64,000 nucleotides of DNA from Lawsonella sp012842085. GTDB taxonomy: Bacteria > Actinomycetota > Actinomycetes > Mycobacteriales > Mycobacteriaceae. The position numbers were made by a program, and so were the translations under genes. The stretch spans positions 1 through 64,000 of the forward strand of contig DAINXV010000002.1 in the NCBI GenBank assembly GCA_036749735.1. Reading direction: 5' to 3'. This document shows, in pieces, positions 1-8,500 of this stretch. Numbering within the stretch: position 1 is the first letter of the stretch; each line of letters begins with the position of its first letter. Below the pieces are notes generated by a model. That model had not been told where the DNA came from. It was given only the letters and a program-made list of their open reading frames with translations, and searched no databases.

Positions 1-18
1 AGCTAAACAACCTGCCCT

Positions 19-55
19 AAAAAAAGGAGGGGCGGCCTGGGGGTGCCCCCGCCTG
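19..55 (-). terminator. Intrinsic terminator of the glmU-prs unit
   Basis: Read on the minus strand, a GC-rich hairpin (outer arms GGCGG and CCGCC around a C-rich loop) is followed within a few bases by a run of seven T. It lies about 30 bases after the prs stop codon, so it probably ends transcription of the glmU-prs unit. Confidence 0.7.
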
Positions 56-85
56 ACATATGCTTTTACTGGATTTTACGGCAGC

Positions 86-1063
86 TTAGGCACCATCAAA
101 CAGTGCGGTAACGGAGCCGTTATGGAAGATCTCATCGATAGTTGCGGCCAAGAGGGGCGCTATGGACAGCTCGGTGAGGTTCTCAAAGCGGTGATCATCC
201 GGGATCGGCAACGTGTTGGTGCAGATAACTTCCTTGGCACCACAGTTGGCCAGTCGCTCTGCCGCCGGGTCGGAGAAAACACCGTGGGTGCAAGCGATAA
301 TGACATCTCCCGCGCCGGAGTCTTTAAGTACTTTTACAGCACCCGCGATAGTGCCGCCGGTGTCGATCATGTCGTCGATGAGGACGCAGGTGCGGCCTTC
401 CACGTCACCAATCACACGGTGTGCCACAATCTGGTTAGCTACCCGCGGGTCACGCGTCTTGTGTACGAAGGCGAGGGGAGCACCATCCAAAATATTCGCC
501 CATTTTTCAGCGACCTTTACGCGGCCCGCATCTGGGGACACCACGGTGATGTTCTTGGTGGTGTATTTGTTTTTAACGTATTGGGCTAGTTGTCCCATTG
601 CGTGCATGTGGTCAACCGGTCCGTCGAAAAAGCCCTGCACCTGGTCGGTGTGAAGGTCCACAGCAACGATGCGGTCGGCGCCGGCGGCTTTCAATAGGTC
701 TGCTACTAGGCGCGCTGAAATGGGTTCGCGACCAAGGTGTTTCTTGTCCTGACGAGCGTAGGGGTAGTAGGGCAGAATGGCGGTAATGTGTTTCGCAGAG
801 CCGCGCTTGAGGGCATCAATCATGATGAGCAGCTCCATGAGCCATTCATTAAGGGGTGCCGGGAAGCTTTGGATGACGAAGGCGTCCGCGCCGCGGACGG
901 ATTCTTCGTAGCGTACGAAAATCTCACCGTTTGCGAAACTACGCAACGTGGTTTTGGTGAGAGTGACGCCTAATTCTTTGGCAACCTCTTTAGCCAACTC
1001 CGGGTGAGAACGGCCAGAGATCAGAATCAGGTTCTTTTCCAAAGGTGTGGATTTACTCGTCAA
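86..1063 (-). CDS. prs: Ribose-phosphate pyrophosphokinase (PRPP synthetase)
   Basis: This cytosolic enzyme makes PRPP from ribose-5-phosphate and ATP. PRPP feeds purine, pyrimidine, histidine and tryptophan synthesis, and in mycolic-acid bacteria also decaprenylphosphoryl-arabinose for the cell wall. The 325-residue protein has the usual class I length. It shows the YARQDKK loop at 102-108, the metal/substrate motif around DLHTDQVQGFF (136-146) and the PRPP-binding loop VLIDDMIDTGG (227-237). The start is TTG at 1063, chosen because a GAGGAT ribosome-binding site lies a few bases upstream and the reading begins just before the conserved N-terminus. It follows glmU by 70 bases in the same direction, the arrangement known from mycobacteria and corynebacteria, so the two are probably co-transcribed. 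Confidence 0.96.
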   Translation of the reverse strand: MTSKSTPLEKNLILISGRSHPELAKEVAKELGVTLTKTTLRSFANGEIFVRYEESVRGADAFVIQSFPAPLNEWLMELLIMIDALKRGSAKHITAILPYYPYARQDKKHLGREPISARLVADLLKAAGADRIVAVDLHTDQVQGFFDGPVDHMHAMGQLAQYVKNKYTTKNITVVSPDAGRVKVAEKWANILDGAPLAFVHKTRDPRVANQIVAHRVIGDVEGRTCVLIDDMIDTGGTIAGAVKVLKDSGAGDVIIACTHGVFSDPAAERLANCGAKEVICTNTLPIPDDHRFENLTELSIAPLLAATIDEIFHNGSVTALFDGA

Positions 1064-1133
1064 CGGAATCTATCCTCATTCGCGATGGTGGTGACTTACT
1101 CAACGTTAGTAGAAGAGTGGTCCCTGAGATAAA

Positions 1134-2621
1134 TTATGACTCATTCTCGGGGGTAATGGGCTTGTTCTTAGTTTTCTTAAGAGCTTCTTTGGCAGCTTCA
1201 GCCGCATCTGTATCGGGTCGGTTCTGCAACACCCATTCCTCCACAATGCGCTGTGGGGCATCGCTATAGGTGAGTGCCCCGGCCGGCACGTCCCGGCGGA
1301 TAACAGTTCCCGCACCGGAGTAAACGCCGTCACCTACTGTTACTGGAGCGACATACATGGTGTCGGATCCCATCCGCACGTGCGAGCCAATGGTGGTGTG
1401 GTGTTTGTTAACACCGTCGTAGTTGACGAAAACACTGGCAGCGCCAATATTGGAGTATTCGCCAATGGTGGCGTCACCCACATAGGTCAAGTGGGGAACC
1501 TTGGTGCCGCGACCCACGGTTGCGTTCTTCATTTCGGTGAAGGTACCCATCTTGGTTTCGGGGCCTAGGGCTGTTCCGGGGCGCAAATATGCCCACGGGC
1601 CAACACTGGCAGATTCCCCAATGACGGCGTCGCTACCATGGGCGCGAATAACTTCCGCGTTCTTCCCAATATGGACGTTGGTGAGGGAACAATCCGGTCC
1701 GACGATGGCCCCCTCCGATACATAGGTATCGCCGTGCAGTTGGCAACCAGGAAGGATAGTGACGTCGCGCTCCATGGTCACATCCACGTCAATCCAGGTG
1801 TTGCGGGGATCGATAATGGTGGCGCCTTCCTTCATCCAATGTTTCAGGATGCGGCGATTCATTTCTGCCGCCACTTCCGCCATTTGGAGGCGGTTATTAA
1901 CACCTGCCACCACGAAAGCATCGTCGAGGCGGTGGGCGCGCACCGGGCGGTCCAGTTTGCGGGCAATGGCGACCACATCGGTGAGGTAGAGCTCGCCTTG
2001 CTCATTGTCGGTATCTAGAAGTTGCAGGGAATGGCGCAGCATCTTGGCGTCGAATGCGTAGACGCCAGAGTTGATTTCCTGGATAGCTAATTCGTTGGGA
2101 TCGGCGTCCGCCTGTTCCACGATGGAAAGGACTTCCCCGTTGGGGTTGCGCACAATACGCCCATAACCGGTGGGATCCGGCACCGTGGTGGTGAGGACGG
2201 TGACGGCCGGGCGAGGATGCTGGTCGTGCACATTCACCAGATCGATAAGCGTGTCGGTGTCGAGCATCGGCACGTCAGAGGTGGTGACGAGGATGGTGCC
2301 GGCGAAGTCGTCAGGGAGTGCGGTGAGGCCACATTGGACGGCGTGGCCGGTACCGTTCTGTTCTTCCTGTACGGCAGTCTCGATTGGGCGACCCAGCTTT
2401 GTCGCAAGGTTGGTGACCGCTTCTTTAACCCGGTCTCTTTGGTGCCCCATCACCACCACGATGTGTTCGGGGGAGACTCCAGCGGCGGCGTGAACTGCGT
2501 GTGACAGCATGGAGCGGCCGCAAATTTCGTGGAGCATTTTGGGGGTAGAAGATTTCATGCGGGTACCCAAACCAGCCGCCAGAATAATGACCGCTGTGGG
2601 CAGAGCAGGTGCTTGAGACAT
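1134..2621 (-). CDS. glmU: Bifunctional UDP-GlcNAc pyrophosphorylase / GlcN-1-P acetyltransferase
   Basis: GlmU catalyses the last two steps of UDP-N-acetylglucosamine synthesis, the precursor of peptidoglycan and of the arabinogalactan linker. The N-terminal uridyltransferase domain carries the nucleotide loop LAAGLGTRMKS (about 14-24). The C-terminal left-handed beta helix starts near residue 265. His377 in KVPHLTYVGD matches the acetyltransferase base (His363 in E. coli). The 495 residues match the actinobacterial family, which has a charged C-terminal tail (here Lys/Glu-rich, about 475-495). The ATG at 2621 is preceded by GAGGAA. It is first in a unit with prs and divergent from cysK. Confidence 0.97.
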   Translation of the reverse strand: MSQAPALPTAVIILAAGLGTRMKSSTPKMLHEICGRSMLSHAVHAAAGVSPEHIVVVMGHQRDRVKEAVTNLATKLGRPIETAVQEEQNGTGHAVQCGLTALPDDFAGTILVTTSDVPMLDTDTLIDLVNVHDQHPRPAVTVLTTTVPDPTGYGRIVRNPNGEVLSIVEQADADPNELAIQEINSGVYAFDAKMLRHSLQLLDTDNEQGELYLTDVVAIARKLDRPVRAHRLDDAFVVAGVNNRLQMAEVAAEMNRRILKHWMKEGATIIDPRNTWIDVDVTMERDVTILPGCQLHGDTYVSEGAIVGPDCSLTNVHIGKNAEVIRAHGSDAVIGESASVGPWAYLRPGTALGPETKMGTFTEMKNATVGRGTKVPHLTYVGDATIGEYSNIGAASVFVNYDGVNKHHTTIGSHVRMGSDTMYVAPVTVGDGVYSGAGTVIRRDVPAGALTYSDAPQRIVEEWVLQNRPDTDAAEAAKEALKKTKNKPITPENES

Positions 2622-2778
2622 GTATTCCTCTGCGTTGGGGACTAGATAGTGTCCATCTTACGGCTTTTGTGGGGAGAGGAGCGAAACCAGCTCGCTCGCA
2701 TCCACGTGAACAGTATGGAAAAATAGGGGGCACTGCTCTGCCCTTTGCAGCACGATCTGTGATGAAAGAGGATATTTA

Positions 2779-3711
2779 ATGGCCATTTATAACGACGTGA
2801 CTGAAACTATTGGCAACACTCCTTTAGTGCGGTTGAATCGTGTAACAGAAGGGTCAGAAGCCACTGTTTTAGCAAAACTTGAGTACTTCAACCCCGCCAA
2901 TAGTGTGAAGGATCGTATTGGTTTAGCCATTATTGAGGCCGCCGAAGAATCGGGAGAGTTGCAGCCCGGTGGCACCATTGTGGAGGGCACCTCCGGCAAT
3001 ACCGGAATCGCACTGGCCCTAGTGGGTGCTGCGCGGGGCTACAAAGTTATTCTCACCATGCCCGAAACCATGTCTAAAGAACGCCAAATTATGCTGAAAG
3101 CGTTTGGTGCGGAAATCGAGCTCACCCCGGGATCTACCGGTATGCAGGGCGCGGTGGATCGGGCACAAGAGATTGTGGAGAACACTCCCAACTCTATTTT
3201 GGCCAGCCAGTTTTCCAACCCTGCTAACCCGGAACGCCACCGCAAAACTACTGCTCAAGAGATTCTTAAAGATACTGACGGCAAGGTCGATATTTTTGTT
3301 GCGGGAGTTGGCACTGGTGGGACCCTCACCGGCGTTGGACAGGTGTTGAAGGAACATAACCCGGACACCAAAATTGTTTTAGTGGAACCGGCCGGCTCGC
3401 CGCTGTTGTCGAAAGGCAATGCGGGGCCACACAAATTGCAGGGACTGGGCGCCAACTTCGTCCCGGAGGCACTGGACCGGGATCTCTACGACGAGATTGT
3501 TGATGTGCAGGATGAGGATGCTCTGCAGACCGCCCGCAAGGTAGCTTGTGAGGAAGGTATTTTGGGGGGAATTTCCGCTGGTGCCGCCCTGTGGGCAGCA
3601 TTGGAGCAAGCTAAACAGCCAGAGAATGCGGGGAAAAATATTGTGGTGCTTATTCCCGATTTCGGCGAACGATACATCTCGACGTGCCTTTTTGACGATA
3701 TTCGTGAATGA
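2779..3711 (+). CDS. cysK: Cysteine synthase A (O-acetylserine sulfhydrylase)
   Basis: This PLP enzyme makes L-cysteine from O-acetylserine and sulfide. Lys44 in NSVKDRIG is the PLP lysine. EGTSGNTG (about 68-75) is the substrate loop and GTGGT (about 177-181) binds the cofactor phosphate. The 310 residues are typical for CysK. The ATG at 2779 follows an AGAGGA site at normal spacing. cysE, which makes its substrate, lies 128 bases downstream in the same direction. In many bacteria the CysE C-terminus inserts into the CysK active site; here CysE ends in Ile, as that interaction requires, so complex formation is plausible but inferred. Cysteine also feeds mycothiol, whose genes lie further along. 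Confidence 0.96.
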   Translation: MAIYNDVTETIGNTPLVRLNRVTEGSEATVLAKLEYFNPANSVKDRIGLAIIEAAEESGELQPGGTIVEGTSGNTGIALALVGAARGYKVILTMPETMSKERQIMLKAFGAEIELTPGSTGMQGAVDRAQEIVENTPNSILASQFSNPANPERHRKTTAQEILKDTDGKVDIFVAGVGTGGTLTGVGQVLKEHNPDTKIVLVEPAGSPLLSKGNAGPHKLQGLGANFVPEALDRDLYDEIVDVQDEDALQTARKVACEEGILGGISAGAALWAALEQAKQPENAGKNIVVLIPDFGERYISTCLFDDIRE

Positions 3712-3839
3712 CGTTCCGGTTCATCCTTTTCTTACTTCACACGAAAAACGGATAGGATCGAAGACGTTCCCTTCCTGCTATTTGCAGGTCGCAGAAAAGT
3801 GACGGAGCGCAGCTGACTACTTGTGAAAAGGACTCCTTA

Positions 3840-4424
3840 GTGAAGATTCTTGAACGCATTCGTGAAGACGTAGCGAACGCCCGCCTCCATGACCCTGCAG
3901 GTCGCGGTGACCTTGAAATCGCGATCGTCTATTCGGGGTTGCATGCTATTTGGGCCTACCGTATCTTCCACCGAATGTGGCAAAAGCCAGCGCTCCGATT
4001 CTTTGCCCGGTTGGGCGCACAGATTACCCGGTGGCTCACCGGGATCGAGATTCACCCGGGAGCTACCATCGGGCGCCGTTTCTTCATTGACCACGGAATG
4101 GGCGTCGTCATTGGCGAAACCACCGAAATTGGCGATGACGTCATGCTGTACCACGGCGTGACCTTGGGCGGGCGCTCCTTGTCTAAAGGTAAACGCCACC
4201 CCACTATTGGTAACCGCGTACAGGTTGGCTGTGGAGCCGCAATTTTGGGTCCGGTAGTGATTGGCGATGACTGTGCGGTGGGTGCAAACGCAGTCGTGGT
4301 GCAGGACGCACCACCCAAGTCGATTCTTATCGGCATCCCCGCAGAGGTGAGAAGCCAATCTACGGGCCAAGACCTCAACCTGGTGGACCCCGCCGAGTAC
4401 ATCGACCCAGCAATCTACATTTAG
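3840..4424 (+). CDS. cysE: Serine O-acetyltransferase
   Basis: CysE acetylates L-serine with acetyl-CoA, the committed and feedback-controlled step of cysteine synthesis. The protein has a short helical N-terminal part and then a left-handed beta helix of hexapeptide repeats from about residue 70. Asp84-His85 in FIDHGMG and His105 in YHGVTLGG are the expected catalytic residues. At 194 residues it belongs to the short CysE class without the long N-terminal domain of E. coli. GTG at 3840 is the start because AAAGGA lies at good spacing. It forms a pair with cysK. A strong hairpin follows the stop codon. Confidence 0.95.
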   Translation: MKILERIREDVANARLHDPAGRGDLEIAIVYSGLHAIWAYRIFHRMWQKPALRFFARLGAQITRWLTGIEIHPGATIGRRFFIDHGMGVVIGETTEIGDDVMLYHGVTLGGRSLSKGKRHPTIGNRVQVGCGAAILGPVVIGDDCAVGANAVVVQDAPPKSILIGIPAEVRSQSTGQDLNLVDPAEYIDPAIYI

Positions 4425-4446
4425 AGCTTTATATCTCTAGAGATTG

Positions 4447-4472
4447 GAAGGCCGCCCGCACGGGCGGCCTTC
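4447..4472 (+). terminator. Strong hairpin after cysE
   Basis: A perfect 12-bp stem (4447-4458 with 4461-4472) has a two-base nominal loop and begins 22 bases after the cysE stop. The following bases have only a weak T tract (CTATTT). It probably ends the cysKE transcript and separates it from the convergent tRNA-Gln gene. A 12-bp palindrome ATCTCTAGAGAT lies just before it at 4433-4444. Confidence 0.7.
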
Positions 4473-4495
4473 AGCTATTTGGAGAAATAAAAAAG

Positions 4496-4567
4496 CTCTC
4501 CCGCCAGGACTCGAACCTAGAACGACTGGACCAAAACCAGCTGTGTTGCCAATTACACCACGGGAGA
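4496..4567 (-). tRNA. tRNA-Gln (anticodon UUG)
   Basis: On the minus strand the 72-base sequence folds as a complete cloverleaf. The 7-bp acceptor stem pairs TCTCCCG (5' end at 4567) with CGGGAGA. The anticodon loop TTTTGGT gives anticodon TTG, and the T arm contains TTCGAGT. The discriminator base is G and no CCA is encoded. A T-rich tail follows. It reads CAA, and CAG by wobble. A small hairpin lies three bases before the mature 5' end (separate entry). Confidence 0.95.
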
Positions 4568-4570
4568 ATA

Positions 4571-4591
4571 TCTGTAGGGTTTCCCCACAGA
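4571..4591 (-). other. Hairpin abutting the tRNA-Gln 5' end
   Basis: On the minus strand the sequence folds as TCTGT, one unpaired base, GGG, loop AAA, CCC, one unpaired base, ACAGA. It ends three bases before the first base of tRNA-Gln. It lies between rmlA and the tRNA, has no T tract, and would sit in the pre-tRNA leader. Its role is unknown. Confidence 0.5.
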
Positions 4592-4643
4592 ACTTTCTGC
4601 GCTCAAAATAGTAGCACGCTACGAGCGCCTATCCTAGTTGAGG

Positions 4644-5513
4644 TTACTTCGGGCCTTGCAGCAGTCCCAGCAAGTAATCCCCATAGCCAGAAGCATTCTC
4701 CTGCTCTGCTAAGGCGACTAGCTGGTCATCGTCGATGAGCCCAATGCGCCAGGCTACCTCTTCGGGGGCACCAATCTTTTGGCCTTGGCGCTGCTCAATC
4801 GCTCGCACATAGTCCCCGGCGTGCATCAGATCATCGACGGTGCCGGTGTCCATCCAGCAGGTACCGCGTGGAAGCACCTCTACGTGCAGTTTGCCTTGCT
4901 CCAGGTAGTGGCGGTTCACATCGGTGATTTCATATTCACCGCGTTCCGATTTCTGCAGGCCACGCGCCACCTCAATAACACTATTGTCGTAGAAGTAGAG
5001 TCCCGGAATGGCATAGTGGGAGCGAGGGTTCTGCGGTTTTTCTTGAATGGAGAGAGCTTTGCCCGTGTCGTCAAAGTCAACGACTCCGTAGGCTTCCGGC
5101 TCCCGCACCCGGTAGGCAAAAATAGCGCCACCATCCACTTGGGAGAAGCGCCGCAGCCGTGTTCCCAGGCTGGGGCCATAGAAAATATTGTCCCCCAAGA
5201 CCAAGGCCACCCGGTCGTCACCAATAAAATCCTCGCCCAACACGAAAGCCTGCGCGAGCCCCTCGGGCGCATCTTGTTCGCAGTAGGTGAGGGAAATCCC
5301 CAGTTGGCTTCCGTCCCCCAATAATCTTTCAAACTGCTCATGGTCGTGCGGGGTGGTGATGAGCAAAATATCGGTAATCCCCGCCAACATCAGGGTGGAG
5401 AGCGGATAGTAGATCATCGGTTTGTCGTAGACGGGCAACAGTTGTTTACTCACGGCCGTGGTCATCGGTCGCAGTCTTGAGCCTGTTCCGCCTGCCAAAA
5501 TTATGCCTCGCAT
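4644..5513 (-). CDS. rmlA: Glucose-1-phosphate thymidylyltransferase
   Basis: RmlA makes dTDP-glucose, the first step to dTDP-rhamnose. In mycolic-acid bacteria rhamnose is part of the linker joining arabinogalactan to peptidoglycan, so the gene is probably essential. The 289-residue length is standard. The signature GGTGSRLRPMT is at 8-18, catalytic-loop Lys23 follows in SKQLLPVYDKP, and GDNIFYG is mid-protein. The ATG at 5513 has no clear ribosome-binding site; instead TAAACT lies six bases upstream, suggesting a leaderless mRNA. The promoter overlaps that of divergent mfd. The other rhamnose genes are not in this window. A weak hairpin with a TATTTT tail lies after the stop (about 4600-4627). 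Confidence 0.94.
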   Translation of the reverse strand: MRGIILAGGTGSRLRPMTTAVSKQLLPVYDKPMIYYPLSTLMLAGITDILLITTPHDHEQFERLLGDGSQLGISLTYCEQDAPEGLAQAFVLGEDFIGDDRVALVLGDNIFYGPSLGTRLRRFSQVDGGAIFAYRVREPEAYGVVDFDDTGKALSIQEKPQNPRSHYAIPGLYFYDNSVIEVARGLQKSERGEYEITDVNRHYLEQGKLHVEVLPRGTCWMDTGTVDDLMHAGDYVRAIEQRQGQKIGAPEEVAWRIGLIDDDQLVALAEQENASGYGDYLLGLLQGPK

Positions 5514-5519
5514 AGTTCT

Positions 5520-5525
5520 AGTTTA
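5520..5525 (-). promoter_or_regulatory. Predicted -10 element of rmlA (leaderless)
   Basis: TAAACT on the minus strand is separated by six bases (AGAACT) from the rmlA ATG, so transcription would start at or next to the start codon. It shares two bases with the mfd -10 element on the other strand. Confidence 0.5.
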
Positions 5526-5529
5526 CGCT
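5524..5529 (+). promoter_or_regulatory. Predicted -10 element of mfd (leaderless)
   Basis: TACGCT is followed by exactly six bases (AGAAGG) and then GTG at 5536. This spacing supports both a leaderless transcript and the choice of that start codon. It overlaps the rmlA -10 on the opposite strand. Confidence 0.5.
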
Positions 5530-5535
5530 AGAAGG

Positions 5536-8500
5536 GTGACTAGCTTTCCTCTTCCCCCGATTCCGGGCGCTGCCCTCCTCAATTTGGCGAGCACCAATTC
5601 CGAAGTTCAACATCTGCAAAAGAGAGCTAGTGACGCGGATGTCAGCGAAATAACGGTGCACAGTGTGGATGCTGCGCGCCCCATTCTGTTGGCTGCCCTA
5701 GCACTGCAACAACCCCTCCTGGTGGTCACTGCCACCGGGCATGAAGCAGAAGAATTAACAGCAGAGCTGGAAGTGTTTTGGGGGGACAAAGTAGCGTATT
5801 TCCCTTCCTGGGAAACACTGCCGCATGAACGTCTTTCCCCGTCCATCGACACTGTCGGCCGCCGGTTGCAGGTGCTGCATCGCCTCCAACCGCAAGATCC
5901 CGATAGCCCCATCGATTCGCTGCGAATTGTGGTTGCGGCTACCCGCTCCATCATCCAGCCGCTCCAAAAGAACCTGCTGGATACGGATCCGCTGATACTG
6001 CAGCTGGATCAAGAAATAAACTTTGAAGACGTCCCGGAGGCACTCACCGCACTTGCCTACGAGCGGGTGGACCTGGTGTCCCGCCGCGGAGACTTTGCGG
6101 TCCGTGGCGGCATTATCGACATTTTCCCCGCAACTGCCGACAACCCCATCCGAGTGGAATTCTGGGGCGACGAAATTAGCGACATTCGCCCCTTCGCTGT
6201 TGCCGACCAGCGCACCATCCCCGAGATCGAACTCGATTCTGCCGTCATCTACCCCTGCTCCGAGCTGCTCGTGACGGAGGAGGTGCAACGCCAAGCTGCG
6301 GTGTTGAGCGACAAGCTCGCCGGCTATCCAGCCATCAACGACATGTTGGATAAATTGGCGCAAGGGGTGGCGGTTGACGGCAGAGAAGCATTTATCCCTG
6401 CCCTCACCGAAGATGAGCTGCAGATTCTCCCCAACTTTATGCCCTCCGGTGCGCTCACAGTGGTACTGGACCAAGAGAAAATCCGCACCCGCACCGCCGA
6501 CCTCACCCGCACTTGCCGCGAATTTTTGGACGCCTCCTGGGAGTCCGCCGCTGACGGGGGAGAGGCACCTATCGATTTGCTGGACTTGGGGGCTGGTGTC
6601 TATCGCCCACTGCGCCAAGTTAAAGAAGACACATTGTCACATGGGGGACGCTGGTGGGTAGTCAATCCACCCGGAATGCTGAACACAGAAGTGGGCGACG
6701 ATGTTGAGGTCGTGAAAATTCCGTGGCACGCTGCCCCTGCCCCGCGTGGTGACTTGGACCAGATAGATCAGCTGCTGGAAGATCTACAAACTCGGCTGTC
6801 ACGCGCCGACAGCGCACCGGTCTATCTCATTGGGCCCGAAAACTTATACCGCCGCATTAGTGGCCAGTTCCGGGAACGAGCCGTCCTTACGCAGCTACTG
6901 CTTGACGGTGTTGCGCCCGACCACGGCAAAGTTAACTGCCTTATCGGCCAGACACGCAACGGCGTGGAACTGCCCGAATGCCTGATTCTCAGCGAGCCGG
7001 ACATTACTGGCTCCCGCGTCGCCACCACCCAACGGACCCGCAGCCGCGTCTCAAAGCGCCGCAACGCTGTCGACCCCCTCGCACTCAACGCCGGGGACTT
7101 GGTGGTGCACGACCAGCACGGCATTGGGCGTTTTGTGGAGATGACGGAGCGCACCATTAAAACAGGGGAGGGAACCAGTCGGCGCGAATATCTAGTGATC
7201 GAATATGCGCCCTCGAAGCGGGGACATGCTCCCGACCGGCTTTTTGTTCCCATGGAGCAGCTGGACCAACTGAGCCGCTACGTGGGTGGCGAAAAGCCCA
7301 CCCTATCCAAAATGGGCGGCAGTGATTGGAAGAAAACCAAACGCAAAGCCCGCAAAGCGGTCCGCGAAATCGCAGCCGAACTGGTGCAGCTTTACGCCAA
7401 ACGACAAGCTGCGCCGGGCTATGCCTTTTCTCCCGACAGCCCATGGCAGACCGAGTTGGAGGATAGTTTCCCCTACGTCGAAACCCAGGACCAACTGCGG
7501 GCCATCAACGAAGTGAAAGACGATATGGAAAAACCCACCCCCATGGATCGCGTGGTGGTGGGAGATGTTGGGTACGGCAAAACTGAGGTCGCCATGCGTG
7601 CGGCTTTCAAAGCCATCCAGGATGGTAAGCAGGTTGTGGTGTTGGTTCCGACCACATTGTTGGCGCAACAACACTTGGAGACGTTTACGGATCGGATGGC
7701 GGGATTCCCGGTGACAGTGCGGGGATTGTCGCGCTTCACCTCCGCCGCAGAGTCGAAAGAAATCCTCGCTGGGATGGCTGACGGCACAGTGGATGTGGTG
7801 ATTGGAACGCATCGGCTGCTGCAAACCAACGTCCGCTGGAAGGACCTGGGGCTGGTGGTAGTGGACGAGGAGCAGCGCTTCGGGGTCGAGCACAAAGAGC
7901 ACATTAAAGCTCTGCGCACCCACGTGGATGTGCTGACCCTTTCCGCGACCCCGATTCCCCGCACCCTGGAGATGAGTTTGGCGGGCATTCGGGAAATGTC
8001 GACCATTATGACGCCCCCGGAGGATCGGCAGCCGGTTCTTACCTATGTGGGTGCCTATGATGCGAAACAAGTGGCCGCCGCTATTCGCCGCGAACTGTTG
8101 CGCGATGGCCAGGTTTTCTTTGTCCACAACCGGGTCTCTGATATTGACAAAATTGCACGTGAACTGGGCGATTTGGTGCCGGAAGCCCGGATCGCGGTAG
8201 CGCACGGGCAAATGTCGGAGCAGGTGCTGGAACAAACCGTTAACAGCTTCTGGAACCACGAATATGACGTTTTGGTATGCACCACCATTGTGGAAACTGG
8301 ACTCGATATTTCGAATGCCAACACACTTATCGTGGACCACGCAGACCGGTTGGGGCTGGCACAGATGCACCAGCTGCGGGGTCGGGTGGGTCGCTCCCGG
8401 GAACGCGGATACGCCTACTTCCTGTACCCGTCTGGAAAACCGCTCACCACTTTGGCTTATGACCGCCTGAAGACCGTGGCCCAAAATAATGAACTGGGTG

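Noticed and set aside
5458..5535. Upstream extension of mfd into rmlA
   Set aside because: The frame is open, but the added residues are not family-like and a GTG with a correctly spaced -10 element exists at 5536.
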